A DNA stretch of 64,000 bases from Sclerotiophoma versabilis (lineage: Eukaryota > Ascomycota > Dothideomycetes > Pleosporales > Didymellaceae). This document shows positions 48,773 through 60,664 of this stretch, in pieces (the first letter of the stretch is position 1; each line of letters begins with the position of its first letter). The stretch is taken from contig JAAROD010000081.1 of the NCBI GenBank assembly GCA_012274445.1, positions 930,001 through 994,000 on the forward strand. Direction: 5' to 3'. Both the position numbers and the translations under genes were made by a program. The notes under the pieces are model-generated. The model made no database searches. It was not told the origin of the DNA and saw only the letters and a list, made by a program, of their open reading frames with translations.

Positions 48773-49125
48773 AACCATCGCTGCAATGAGCGGCGCACTC
48801 GGTCGAGCCTCAAATTGAATGTATACCTAATGTATCAACACCGCCCATCACAAAGATACGCCTGCATCCTCGGCCGGCGTTTTGGCATATACCTGAAGGT
48901 TTTGGGCATTTGTATTGAAAGCGACATGTGTAATTACAACTGAAGACAGGGAAGGATGTGATACGAAGTAAAGAGAAGAAATTAAAGATCTCCGCTATAT
49001 TGCGACAGCTCCAATTTATCTGAAGAACCGTATTCGCATGATTCATTGGGTCTAACTATTGGAGACTAGCCAACTGACAATATAGGTGAGACCATCACGC
49101 TTAACTTCCTTGTAGATCTCAGTGC
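48773..49125. other. Convergent 3' intergenic region
   Basis: 353 bp between the stop codons of HSP10 and het-c. Nothing beyond presumed 3' UTRs is seen. Confidence 0.5.
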
Positions 49126-51660
49126 TTACCATGCGGAGTTCCCTCCACCAGCACCCCACTGCCTGCCGCCGCCCTGACCATGCCCTTGACTCTGATCATA
49201 CGAATAACCACCACCTCCATGCTGCTGCGCTGGGTTACTGAAGTTCTCGTACCCTTGCTGGTACCCAGTCGGCACACTATGGCTCGGCTCATGCACCTGT
49301 CCGCTCGCGAACTGCGCCTCACCCCACCCATAGCCGCCCACCGGTTGCGTATTCGCGTGCTCGGCAGGTGCCTGGTACGGCTGGCTGCCGTCGTAACTAG
49401 ACTGATAAGGCTGGAAGTTGCTCCACTGGGAAGGCTGAGGTGAGGGAGAAGGCTGGTACGCAGCCCCACCAGCGGGGTTCGAAAAGTCGCCCTCAGGTCC
49501 CTCGCGCTTGCCGAAGCTGGAGAACGCATTACCTAGGCCGCCTGGGAGTTGTGAGGTCAGGCTGCTAAAGAGACCTCCACTGGAAGAAGACGAGGGCTGC
49601 TGGTGGCTGGCGCCAAAGTTGTAGTTGCTTCCGGCACCATGGCTGTGTCCGCCATGGCCCTGGAATTGCTGCAGCCCCGCTGCGCCGTGGCCGGCGTGAT
49701 CTTCGCCGGCCTTGTGGTTCTTACCTGCCTTCACGGACTCGGAGCTAAGGAGGTCGTTGAGGTCTTGACCGTGGTAGGCGTGAGCCCAGTCCTTGACGAC
49801 TCTGAACATGTTGTTGTGCACCTCTGAGCGTGAGTCGCGCAACGCAGGGTGGTGGAAGACGCTCACGCAATCGTCGAGGACTTGGTTTACGGGGACGTCT
49901 GGGTGGTCGAATGCGTACATGACGCGCGGGACTACGTATTGCAGGATCTGGACTGCGACTTGACCAGCTGGCTCGTTAAGGATGTTGGAGAAGTGGTCCT
50001 TTGAGAGCATGGAGTGTGTGGGGTCGGTGGACATGGGGTTGTTCCAGACATCAAACTGATGTTTGGCGGCGGCCTCGACAACTGCAGAAGATCCGGTCTT
50101 CAATTGTGAAGATGCCGTCTTGATGATGGGGAGGACGAAAGGCGCAAGCAGCGACAACACAAAGAGGGTGACGCGCTCGGTGATGGTCTCAATCAGCTTC
50201 TCAAGGCCCGGAATCTTAGAAACAATATCTGAGATGCTGCGAACTACTCTGTCTCTGAAAACCAGGATGGGGTAGATCTTCGGGATGATTGTTGCTGGAT
50301 CAGTGTTGGTGCCTGGGAGATCAGGGCCGGGAGGTCCTCCAACAGAACCTGGAGGTGCGTCGAAAGTAGGTGCTCCTCCGAACTGATCCTGTCCTCCAGC
50401 ACGCGATCCATAGTTGTCGTAACCTCCGGAGCGATAACCATGGCCAGCATTTGCCGCAGCTTGTGCATCAGAAGAAGTCTGCAATGCTTGCGCTTCCTGA
50501 ATGAGGCCACTTGTACCAGGAACCTTGGAAAGGACATCAGTGAGCCCGCCGAGAGCACCAGGGCCACCTCCAGTCTTGTTACTTGCCAAAGCGTCAGAGA
50601 GCGTAGTGTCCATCTCATCGATCTCGGCAGAGCTGATGTGATCTGTCGCTTCTCCGAGCACCGAGTGGAAGAAGTCTACACCACCGAAAGTACCAGTCAC
50701 TAGTGGGAAGACATGTTTGCCACGGAGATCAATGGCAGTTTGAGTGCCAACGTGGGGAAACACGTTATGGTACCCAAGCTCGATGAGAACAAGCTCAGTG
50801 TAGTTTGTATGGGCTCCATAATCCTCGAGACAGTGCAGGCCTTGGCCCAGACAACGAAGAGCCTCGCAGAGATCCTCTTCCCGTCCACGTTGCCCTGAAG
50901 GACCGTGGGTGTACAACCTACCGAAGTGGATCGCCCGGGAGAAGGAGTATCTCACATAACCTGCTGATGTTGCCCATCCACCCTGTTCATTAGCAATGTA
51001 GTTCTTCATTCCTGTATTTGGGTCAACGGCGAGCTCAATTTCCAAGACTGGGCCTCGCAGTCGTGGATCGAATTTCCGAGCATCTTGGTTGTCGGCATAG
51101 TCTTTAGGGTTGTCGATGTGCTCCTCAGGTCTGTATGTCCCCAGACGCTCGGCAGTGACTTCGAACTCTCCTGTGGCATAGCCAAAGGACATGAAAGAAA
51201 GTACCCACACGAGCACGCGGATAGTCTCGCCCTTGGCAGTCGTCAGTCTCCGGATTTACGGCACCATTAGCTTGAGAGAACTTACCTGCACTTTGCTCAG
51301 GGTAGCAGTGTCGACAGCCTGTCCTGGTCAGTATCCTCAATTGTCATCCTTCATGTGCGGCATACCTGTGAGTAGTCTCGTAGCCAGTTGCCAAAATATA
51401 CGCGCTGTAATGCGTCAGCCATAAGTACTGACTCACCGATCGTCGGCCAAGCATACCTTGATCATCATCGACTTCCATTTGTGACCGCGTATGCACGCGA
51501 CCGTCGCAAGCATGTCTTCGATGTCGCCATGACGCCAGTTCTTTCCTTCGATCTTTGAAATAGATGCAATGTTTCCAGCGCCAAAGGCATCTGCTTTCGC
51601 GGGAAGCAGAACAAGGATTGCAATTGCAACGAGCAACAGATACTTTGCGGACCCAGCCAT
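49126..51660 (-). CDS. het-c: HET-C heterokaryon-incompatibility protein
   Basis: Minus-strand exons 51660-51457, 51404-51366, 51318-51286 and 51231-49126 give 793 aa, typical of HET-C. A signal peptide (about 25 residues, YLLLVAIAILVLLPAKADA) precedes FGAGNIASISKIEGKNWRHGDIED; the two micro-exons restore RVYFGNWLRDYSQ and AVDTATLSKVQ, and the last exon begins GETIRVLVWVLSF. GQGLHCLEDYGAHTNYTELVLI is a further conserved block. The C-terminal ~250 residues are Gly/Ser/Gln/His-rich low complexity with GHGGHSHG and GYxx repeats. In Neurospora, allelic het-c differences trigger cell death after hyphal fusion, usually with a linked HET-domain partner (pin-c). No HET-domain gene is adjacent here. 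The product is probably at the plasma membrane or outside it. It is divergent from the ankyrin gene. Confidence 0.93.
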
Positions 51661-52259
51661 TGTTGCAGAATACTGGGAGATTGAGTGAATGGGGATGGTA
51701 GAGTAGTAGTAATAGTAGTAAGATCTTGAACGGATTTATTGCGCCGTCAGCTGTCTAGTTGCGATTACGTTACGCCACAACAACCAGGAAAGAGAAACTG
51801 ACCCACCTCAAGTCTGCAGCCACCGCTTTTCGTATGCACACTCCTGCAGCTCCAAGGGTTATTGTGAGGCTGAGGGGACAGTAAAATCACTTTAGTCCCC
51901 GATCGAACCGCGTTTCGCGAAGCTCCGCCGCATCTCTTGCGTTGGCTGTGCCACAGCCCCGCTTTAGACCGTGATGACGATGGAGGGGTTGCAGGCGAAA
52001 CACTGCAGGGAGCATTGCAGCTGAACACCAACCCTGAACCTCCAGCCTTGCTTGCGCTTACCAGGACGCCTGTCCAATGCGGGAAGCAGCACAACGTAGC
52101 TCACGTGCCAAGGTTGCGCAGGGGTTCACGCCTACTGCTGCCTGGCTGATGCCGTAGTTCAGCTCTGCCTGAGCGCACAATGCAATATGTCTTTGCGATA
52201 ATACCTTCATAGTGCTTTGAGAAGCGAACAGAAACCCTTACCAAAGCGTTTAATCAACA
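51661..52259. promoter_or_regulatory. Divergent promoter region, het-c / ankyrin gene
   Basis: 599 bp between divergent starts. The het-c side has an AGT/AGTAGTAAT-type simple repeat at about 51695-51720. No other feature is recognised. Confidence 0.45.
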
Positions 52260-55200
52260 ATGGCACACTTTAGTGAAACAGACATCGCGAGCGAGAGCTC
52301 GAGGATGCAAGGCGACGCCGAGCCAGATCTCGATAACTCACTCTTTCAGCTTCCTATTAGGCGCTGTCGAACGCAAACTCTTGACAATTCAAAGGAGATA
52401 GACGGTACAGAACTGGCGGGTTCAATAGCTGAAGATGCCGATCTACAGGAGTCATGGCACGTATTACGCCCAACGGTTGAAGCCACCAAAGACTACACAG
52501 AACCAATTTCTTCGCATCCTGCAGATCAGCTCCGCCTTACTGACATGGCGTTCCAAAGACTGGCCTGTGGAGATTTTGAGCTGCTTGAAGCTTATCTGGA
52601 TGCTGGTGCGCTCATCGAACACGAAAACCACAACGGACTCACGTTGCTTGTCACAGCGATCAAGGACTCGAACGTCGCCATGACTAGGCTTCTACTGCAG
52701 AAGGGAGCCAACGCTCAGCATCGTGCTCAGAGAAAACCGCCTCTCATCCATGCCGCTCAAAGCAAAGAACATGGCCCAATGCTCGTTCGACTTCTCCTCG
52801 ATAACGGCGCAAATGTCAACACTATATGCGGGATGCAACGCATGAATGCGCTGCACTGGGCTGCCGCTGCCGGCATGGTGGACACAGCAGACTATCTCAT
52901 CTCTAGAGGCCTAGACATCGAAGCTACCTGCGCCGGCGGACACACTGCTCTGCACGTAGCTGCCGGTACAGGCCACCTGATCGTTGTGAAGCTGCTCTTG
53001 GCCCAGGGTGCTGAGCTAGCAAAGAAGGGTGAACTAGGGGGCAACGCAATGACATTTGCGGCTAGTATGGGTCATCTGGATATTGTCAAGTTATGTATGG
53101 AGGAGGGTTTGCACGTTGACAATTGCAATGACAAGGGTCTTAGTGAGTACAGATTCGCAGCGGCCAGAGGTGCTACACTAGCATGGTCTGACATTTCCAG
53201 CTGCCCTGATGAGCGCCTGTGAAGCTGGGCATGATCAGGTTGTGAGGTACCTGGTCGAAAAGGGCGCCAACGTCAACAAAGTAGATACACAGCAGAGCAC
53301 ACCAGTCCTAGAAGCAGCCGCAAAAGGTCACATGGAGATAGTCCGGGCTTTGATCACTGCCGGTGCCGACCTAGGCTTCCGCGACGCCGGAGGGCAGAAT
53401 ACGCTTGAGGTTGCATTGTCCAAAGGCTACATGGACGTTGTTCGCTTGATTCTTACAACCCTGGGCGATCCTGACTACCCGCTTGAAAGCGTCTCACTCG
53501 AGATTGCGTCAGCCAGGAGACTCGAAACAACAAGATCGTTGATGAAGAGCGCATCCTTGATGCATGAACACTTTGAGCCGAGAAGTGAGATGTCCCAAGA
53601 ATACGCTTGGGTGAAGTGGGTGCTTGACACCGGTGGCGAACACGTTAAGCCGAAAGCCATGTCCAACATGACACTCGTTGCAATATCAGAAGCAAATGTC
53701 GGCCTTGTCGAAGCGCTGCTATCTAACGGTGCTGACGTCAACGAGTTTCCACTAGGCACTTTTGTCGTCAACCAGAATCTTGATATTGTCCAACTTCTGC
53801 TCAACCACGGCGCATGCCCTACAGTATCAGCTCGCTGCATCAAATGCCCTAACGGTCTTCAAGATAACCTCCTCATAGAAGCACTACTGAATATGCCTTA
53901 TCAGGAAAGGACTTGCCTTGCAATTCTAAAGCTACTGCTTGACAGCGGCCGCTTCAACATCCTTTCAGGATCTACCTCCAATCAAACTGCGTTCTGGCGC
54001 GTCTTGGAGTCTGACGACTGGAACCCTGAAGTTCGAAATCGGGTTGCGTTTACGATGTTGGATTCAGTGGCTGACGTCAACTGCGCTTGCAACGGCGACA
54101 GTGGCACCTTGATGCATCACGTTGTCCGATACGGTTGCAAAGATATGGTGGATTACCTTTTGAAGAAGGGAGCCAACATCAACGCTCAAGACGCTGAAGG
54201 ACGTACGCCAATCATCGTGGCGTGCGACTACCAGGCCAATATGATCTCTTTCCTTCTAGAAAGAGGCGCAAGTTTTAGCCTGCACTTCGAAGATGGGAAA
54301 GGGCCGCTGCACGCAGCTGCAATTGTAGGAAATATTGAGGCACTCGAGGTACTTTGGACTCAAGGCTCCATGGTTCAAAATCTCGACCACAGATCTATGG
54401 GAGATTGGACACCTCTTGCGTGCGCTTTAGCCGCCGATCAGGAGGAGGCCGCATTGTTCTTGATCAGGTGCGGCGCTGATTTGAAGCACATTGTTACTGC
54501 AAATGGACGGACTATGCTGCACTTAGCAGCAGCATTCGGTCATGAGCAGGTTTTTGGTAAGATCGTAGAACTTGGCGGTATTGACATCAACGCGAAAGAT
54601 ACCATAAAGGACAGTACACCTTTGCTGTTGGTATGTACTGCTCAACAACAAAGCTGATCATAAGCGATGAACTAAAATCACGGTAGGCTTGCGCAGGCAC
54701 ACGCTATAGAGCAGGTTCAATGAGAATAGTCCGCGCTCTACTCTCGGCAGGGGCAGACATTGAAACGGCAGGCAGTCATCTCGATCGACCACTGCACGTC
54801 GCCATCACAACTGGCAATACAGCAATCGCAGAAACACTCATCGGACAGGGAGCTAAAATTACTACCACCGGATCCAAGGGTCGAACTCCTCTACATCTGG
54901 CTGCAGAGTACGAGAATCCTGACATTATGCGTCTACTTCTGCGAAAGGGAGCCGCGACCGAAGTCATCGACGACTCTGGCTGGACGCCGCTTCACCTGTG
55001 CATCGACTCTCTTACGGCCCAGATATTGATTGACCATGGCGCGCACACAGACCATATTGATAGAAATGGGCTGACGCCGTTGCATCACGCTGTTCTGTAC
55101 GGAGATATAGAGCTCTTCACGACACTGTTGGGGAATGGCGCATCGACTCAAACCAGAACAACGGTTGATGGAAGGAACGCTATGGACATGATAGAGGATC

Positions 55201-55289
55201 TGGGAGACGTAAGACTGAGAGACGGATTTCTCGCGGCGCAACGGGAAGCCCCGTCGCAACATGAAAGACCACCACGCAAGAAGAATTAG
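52260..55289 (+). CDS. Large ankyrin-repeat protein
   Basis: Exons 52260-53143, 53202-54630 and 54687-55289 give 971 aa. After a ~95-residue N-terminus with no recognised domain, essentially the whole protein is ankyrin repeats, about 20 by eye (for example MNALHWAAAAGMVDTADYLIS, GLTALMSACEAGHDQVVRYL, GRTPLHLAAEYENPDIMRLLL). Both introns fall inside repeats and restore them (KGL+TALMSACEAG; LLL+ACAGTRYRAG). Repeats around 380-560 are degenerate. The C-terminus is short and basic (HERPPRKKN). No HET, NACHT, kinase or membrane segment is visible, so the protein looks like a scaffold or recognition solenoid. Its partner is unknown. Confidence 0.88.
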
Positions 55290-55798
55290 GTATCCCAGAT
55301 GGCCTGTTACTTGTATCGATATAATTTGTGCAGTGAAAGCATATGTAAACCTGTTAGTTTGCAGAATTTAGCTTACATGCAGCAAAAGCTCCGAGGTAGC
55401 GCGGTGAAAGTAAGCAGGAACGCGCCTGAACGAGAGCGCATTTTGAGCGAATCACACCTACTGGTACGCCAGAGCGAAATAAATACAGGCTCATACAGGT
55501 ACACAGAGTCGTGCGCTTTCTGAGCGGAAAGGAGTTCACATTGTATCCACAAGTATGGCGTAGCCCCGCCTTGCTCAGGCCTTGTTCGTCGTTATTGTCA
55601 GATGCAGCACGTTGAACTGAGGTGGAATTCATTTGTTGAGACGACTGTTCGATTCGAACTGCACTTCTAGCAAGTAGAAAAAAATGTAGCGACTGTCTGC
55701 TGCTGCTGGCATTGGCAATGTAAAGACTGTTCCCAAGGTATGTTCAACAAGTTCCCGCAACTCCAAACGGAAAATCTCCAACCCATCGTTTCTCCGCC
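55290..55798. other. Convergent 3' intergenic region
   Basis: About 0.5 kb between the stop codons of the ankyrin gene and the small secreted protein gene. No feature is recognised. Confidence 0.5.
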
Positions 55799-56110
55799 TT
55801 AGTAGACCCTATAACTCTTGATCCTACGAGAGGGGTTGAGTGTATGGGTCCCTCCACCTTCCTTGTAAGTCCAAGGGGAAATACATCCACCCTCTTTGTA
55901 CAACTCAAAGGTATCGGCACGCCAATTGCCATCGAACTTTGCTCTCTTGATTTTCGATGTCGTGTCGCCTGATAGAGTCTTGCAGCCAGTATTGCCGTTG
56001 CCGTGCATACTGAGCTTCCCACCGGCTTCGTTGTACAGAGTGAGATACCAGTCGGCAGATACAAATGAAGCAAAAACAAGTGGGAGAAGGGTGGTGGCAG
56101 TAAACTTCAT
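55799..56110 (-). CDS. Small secreted protein (103 aa)
   Basis: A single exon. A clear signal peptide (MKFTATTLLPLVFASFVSA, 1-19) leaves an 84-residue mature protein starting DWYLTLYNEAGG. It has two cysteines (Cys43 in NTGCKTL, Cys76 in EGGCISP), enough for one disulfide, and a Gly/Tyr/Trp-rich beta-prone composition ending RRIKSYRVY. I do not recognise a named family. The paired WYLTLY...KLSMHG and ADTFELYKEGG segments could be two beta-sandwich halves. Size, secretion and lack of homology recognisable by eye are features of effector-like proteins, but an antimicrobial, wall or other role is equally possible. The start is decided by the signal peptide. Confidence 0.75.
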   Translation of the reverse strand: MKFTATTLLPLVFASFVSADWYLTLYNEAGGKLSMHGNGNTGCKTLSGDTTSKIKRAKFDGNWRADTFELYKEGGCISPWTYKEGGGTHTLNPSRRIKSYRVY

Positions 56111-56818
56111 TTCGGGATTCTGTGTCGACGAAGGTTACTGTTTAGATGAGGTTTGAGGTTGGAGGATAGATCTGAGATGTGCTTGTTGTATTGGAAGATG
56201 AAAGCTGTGCTGACTTTGCTAGGAAACTTAGCAGAACGCAGAACGTTGGCATATTTATGTATTATGATACATTGCAATAGACCGTCGCATTCTCGTGTTC
56301 TTTGCTCCATGGAGATGCATATCCAAACTATCTGCTGCACCAGACCGGTGAACGTAAAGCACAGATTGGTCCATTGCCCCGGTTACCGCAATAAGGAGCC
56401 CTTGTATGGAACATTTTGTACAACATAACGGCGCGTTCGAGTGGTTCCTGCTCTTACACAGAACATATAAAGCCACCAAGCAAGGCGTCACTTCCCAACG
56501 GCTGCGGCTGAGGTTCTGTTATACCTCGGTGCGACCATGCCTGTGCGACGAACCCCGTGAGTCGCCGCGTTCCATCTGCTGATGGAAACTTGTGAAGCGT
56601 GCAGAGTTGAAAAGACTGACATTTTATGATACACAGCATAAGCGACTACGTACACACCAACGGTTGTAGCTGATCCAAGGCAGATTTAGGTTCCGTGTCG
56701 CACACAGTTACTTCGACGTAGCCTCAGTAGTTTTAGGCCTTGTGTTGTCGAGACCGTGGTACTCCTTCAGAGGTAGAAACGCATATGCCGGCGGTATCGC
56801 AGTCAGTGGCTGATTTGT
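56111..56818. other. Intergenic region, promoter of the small secreted protein
   Basis: About 0.7 kb between tandem minus-strand genes. An AT-rich TATA-like stretch lies near 56245-56270 on the minus strand. No gene is recognised. Confidence 0.45.
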
Positions 56819-58730
56819 TTAGATCACATCCATATGTAGCTCATCAGGCTTGCCCACTAGTCTGTCTTGTCTGACGCCAAAGGCATTCCATAGGTTGACT
56901 CCAACGACTTGGGCAGGCCACTCGATCAAGTGCCAGTTCTCATCACCGATCGCCATAGCTATAGCGGTGACAAAGTCGGCACCCAGGCCCTCGAGCCACC
57001 AGACATTACGCACTCTACCGGGTAGTACAGCGTAATGTGCAAGAATAACGAGCGCATCTCGATCTTTTGTTTCAAGGAGGTGGATGAACTCGCGCGAAAT
57101 ACGCGTTGACCACACGAATATGGCGCCACGGTCGGTAAGGACACCAGTAGTGGTGTCGTCGACTGCATAAGGGACCGCAGTCATGGGAGGAAAGACCCCA
57201 GGAAGCGTGAGCTGCGACACCAATGCGTAGGTCTCACGCAGGAAAGCAAGCGCTTCGTTCAGATGACGAGTTTGCGGTTCCCAAGCTTTGTCCCTGTCCA
57301 TCCATAATTTAGCAATGTCTTGTAGCCGCCGATCCTCCTCCTCTGCGCGACCAGTAGCTGGAGCTCGCCTTCTTGGCCACCATTTGCGCGCCGCAACGGG
57401 ATGCATCGCTCCATTCACGACATGATTCCATCCACTCATGAGTACAGTCAATGGACCGCGAAGACCCCAGACCGTTCGCAGGATGCAGGACATCATCTTG
57501 TCAACAACACCAGGAGGAGGTATTACAGTGCCGTATGGGATAGTCTCGCGCAAAGCTTCGATATCTATTGCTGACGTGCGAAACAGGTACACAGCTGTGA
57601 GCGTAGAACTAGCAAAGAGTGCTGCTGCATTGGAGGCTGTAATGTTCTCGAGCTGAGCACGGTATGATGCTAAGGCCTTGTTCATTCTTGATGCTGCTGT
57701 GGCATTCATGCTTGTCTTTTGTATTCTGTCGTCATGGAGTCGACCAAGATGGAGTGAGGCGACTGAAAGCACGCAGTTGACCAGGAACTCATGTGCATGT
57801 GCCATCTCAGGTACGCATGCCTGCCATGCTGCCTTAGCGGGATCATCGGTGGCCAGTGTAAGGCTTGTTGTGTATTCGTAGTGATAAAGGACATCCTGAA
57901 GTGACGGAGGTAATGGCTCTCTAATGTCTTTCCAAACATCGTTCAGGCGGAGGTACGGTGGGATACAGCTTTCCCATATCTGGAATTCAGGGTAACAAGC
58001 AAGTACAGGGGGGCTTGAAATGGACTGGTTTTGACAGTCTATGGCCTGTTCTGATGGAAGGACATCGCGTTCTAGCGGCGCTAGGTAGTGAACCACCTGA
58101 TCACCAGCTGGCGGTGATGTACGCGGTGAGCTTCTCGCTGGCCCAGCAAATTCATCGTCGTGGAGAGTTGGGTCTGGGGGTGAAAGCGCTGATATGTAGG
58201 AGACTTCAGAGAGTGGTGATATTGAGGTCGCTGGTCCTTGAGATGCAGGACCTGTAAGTCGTGATGAGGGGACTAGCTGAAGGAAGCTACATATTTCGCC
58301 CTTCTTGTCGCAGTTCGCACATGTTGGGTGTTTGCTGTCGCACTGTAAATAATCAGCACTGAACGCATGTAGAGGCGTACTTTATCGCGAAATGTTGTGG
58401 TTCTGGCACTGTAGGCCAACATGGGCTGAGAGCTTCTGGGTAGCGGCGAAAGCGAGCAGAAATGGATATCACGTCTTCTGAGCGCACCTTGTGGTATGAC
58501 GCTGTTGTCCACCGTCTTCTTGTTCTGAAATGACACTCTCGCTGCTGCGAGTGCGTATAGGAGACACGGGTCACATGAATACGTGCATTGAACGCGAGAT
58601 CAGTGCGTCATCGATCCATGCCGATCGACGCGTGAAACGACGGAGAAAGTTCTGTGCCTACCTTTATGCGTCTCCTCTTGCACTGGCGGCATCCCAGTCT
58701 CGTCTTGTTATGTGTCCTCCTCGTTGGCAT
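56819..58730 (-). CDS. Upc2-like Zn2Cys6 transcription factor
   Basis: Minus-strand exons 58730-58662 and 58342-56819 give 530 aa. Exon 1 encodes MPTRRTHNKTRLGCRQCKRRRIK and exon 2 opens CDSKHPTCANCDKKGEIC, so splicing at codon phase 0 completes the cluster C-x2-C-x6-C-x6-C-x2-C-x6-C; neither half is a zinc cluster alone. The C-terminal domain (LLYHYEYTTSLTLA-type start at LQDVLYHYEY, then FLVNCVLSVASLHLG, ASSTLTAVYLFR, VWGLRGPLTVL) follows the layout of Upc2/Ecm22-type sterol regulators. These bind sterol in the cytosol and move to the nucleus when sterol falls. The 319-bp intron is the second-longest unusual one here. Upc2-like is a subfamily assignment by eye; the Zn2Cys6 class is firm. 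It is divergent from the RTA1-family gene. Confidence 0.85.
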
Positions 58731-59776
58731 TGCTCTCTCAAATCAGATGCCACTAGTTGAAGCGGTTTACAGTGTGTGGATCCACTTCGGGCAGAATGCG
58801 GCGCATGGAGCTGAGTAATAAGCGATCGGCTTGCGTGCTCATGAGGTCTTAAGGATCGATTAAATTGTAGGAGAAGCTGAACGTGAGAGGCATTGGAAGT
58901 GTCAGGTCGAGCGAAAGACGGTAGTTGCAACTGACGTTTTCCACGAGGGCTGTGAGATGGATCGGCAAAGCCGGCACGCGTATAGAAAGCTCTGTGATTG
59001 GCCAGACTGGCATTGAGCTCAAATCATTTTAGCAAAGTGATAAAGTAGAACGGAAGCTGCAGTAAAGGTCCAGAAGCTGACATAACCATCTGATATCTTT
59101 TCTTAGATATGATGTCCATGGTGTGTCCTGACCCAGAGCAAACGTCCTCTCCCGCCAACTTCTACGATCGCTGTCTTGGTCAGCGCTTAGTCATGTATCG
59201 CACTCTTTCAAGCCTCAGATCCCACTCTGCTCGAGTACAATGATCTCCGTCTTTCCGCCTGCACGCCGGGAAAGATCTATATGCTAGGGGCCGTCGAATG
59301 ATGCGCCCACAATCGGGAACGTATTCCGTACTTCGGATCTCACTTAGCCATGCCCGCCGAAACGGACTGCGGGGCAGATAGACGAATGAAAGAAGTTTCT
59401 GTGCGTCTAAGCGTGGTGGCGCCGCGCCGCCTCGACGCTGAATCCACCCACCGTAAAGCGTATACAACACATGTTTTGTGGTTTCGCAATGGGCGCCAAC
59501 CAAGGAGGACTTTTCTGATAACAGTGCTGCGCCTCTGCTTCATCGTCATGGTTATACTTTTGCTGATATATGTGTATATAGAGAGCTGCAAAGTCCTCAG
59601 TTAAATCCTTCCTCACTCAGGCTTTCCAAATTCAATTGACTATTTCTTTATAGCTTCGTAGCGCCTTCCATCTTCGTAGTACAGGAGAGCTTAAGCTTAT
59701 TTTTGCAAGCCTTCAAGCACTCATCCCTCCAACGGCAATAACTGGCACCACACCATCACCAACATACCTAAAGACA
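58731..59776. promoter_or_regulatory. Divergent promoter region, Upc2-like factor / RTA1-family gene
   Basis: 1,046 bp between divergent starts. TATATA at 59575-59580 lies about 200 bp before the RTA1-family ATG. The heptamer GCGTATA occurs at 58978-58984 and 59458-59464, one base off the TCGTATA sterol element bound by yeast Upc2/Ecm22. With such short words chance is possible. Confidence 0.4.
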
Positions 59777-60664
59777 ATGTCTGATCATAACGATGCCGAC
59801 TCCTTCATCCTCTACCGCTATCACCCTTCCCTCGTAGCAGCCGCAATTTTCGTGGTTCTCTTTGCCCTTACGACCGGCTTCCACATGTTCCAGAGCGTCA
59901 AGAAGCGGTCCTGGTTTATGATACCCTTCATCATTGGCGGTCTGTTTGAAACAATAGGATACATAGGGCGAATCCTGTCCTCGAACGACCAATACGCGCT
60001 CTCACCATATATTATGCAAACTCTCCTCCTGCTTCTCGGACCGGCACTATACGCGGCAACAATCTACATGATACTCGGCCGCCTGATCCTGCTCACTGGT
60101 GGTGAGCGGTACTCGCTAATACGCCGCACATGGCTGACGAAGATCTTTGTCGGCGGCGACGTGATCTCATTCATGATGCAGGGTGCGGGTGGCGGCATCA
60201 TGTCGTCCGGTGCATCAGGCATGAAGACGGGCGAGAGGATCATCATCGGTGGGTTGTTCGTGCAGATTCTGTTCTTCGGGCTGTTCTTCGTTACTGCGGT
60301 TCTATTCGATTTGCGCGGCAAGGAGTACCTCGCAACCCTCGGTAGCAGTGTTGCATGGAAGAAGCACCTTTTGGCTCTTTATGCAACGTCTATCCTGATC
60401 TTGGTGCGTTCGGTGTTCAGGGTTATCGAGTATATCCAGGGTAATGCTGGATACCTACTCAAACACGAGGTTTTCTTGTACGTCTTCGACGCAGTACTCA
60501 TGTTTGTTGTTATGGTCGTTTTGAACGTCAGTCATCCGGGAGACATCGCGCTGTCGCTGAAGGCTCAGGGGAAGGAACAGCCGCAGGAGCTTGAAGTGCT
60601 GAGCGATGATTCGGCGGAGCGTGGTGTTGCTAGTAAAATCGACCGGTACACATCTACAAGATAG
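59777..60664 (+). CDS. RTA1-family seven-helix membrane protein
   Basis: A single exon encodes 295 aa with about seven hydrophobic helices. RTA1-like proteins (yeast Rta1, Rsb1, Rtm1) are fungal plasma- or ER-membrane proteins linked to lipid translocation and to resistance to sterol-active or other toxic compounds. Family blocks are ETIGYIGRILSSNDQYALSP, LLLLGPALYAATIYMILGRLI, KIFVGGDVISFMMQGAGGG, and VRSVFRVIEYIQGNAGYLLKHE followed by FDAVLMFVVMV and NVSHPG. The N-terminus is short and extracellular-like, and the C-terminal tail (about 40 residues) is hydrophilic. The ATG at 59777 gives the expected length with no intron. Confidence 0.93.
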   Translation: MSDHNDADSFILYRYHPSLVAAAIFVVLFALTTGFHMFQSVKKRSWFMIPFIIGGLFETIGYIGRILSSNDQYALSPYIMQTLLLLLGPALYAATIYMILGRLILLTGGERYSLIRRTWLTKIFVGGDVISFMMQGAGGGIMSSGASGMKTGERIIIGGLFVQILFFGLFFVTAVLFDLRGKEYLATLGSSVAWKKHLLALYATSILILVRSVFRVIEYIQGNAGYLLKHEVFLYVFDAVLMFVVMVVLNVSHPGDIALSLKAQGKEQPQELEVLSDDSAERGVASKIDRYTSTR

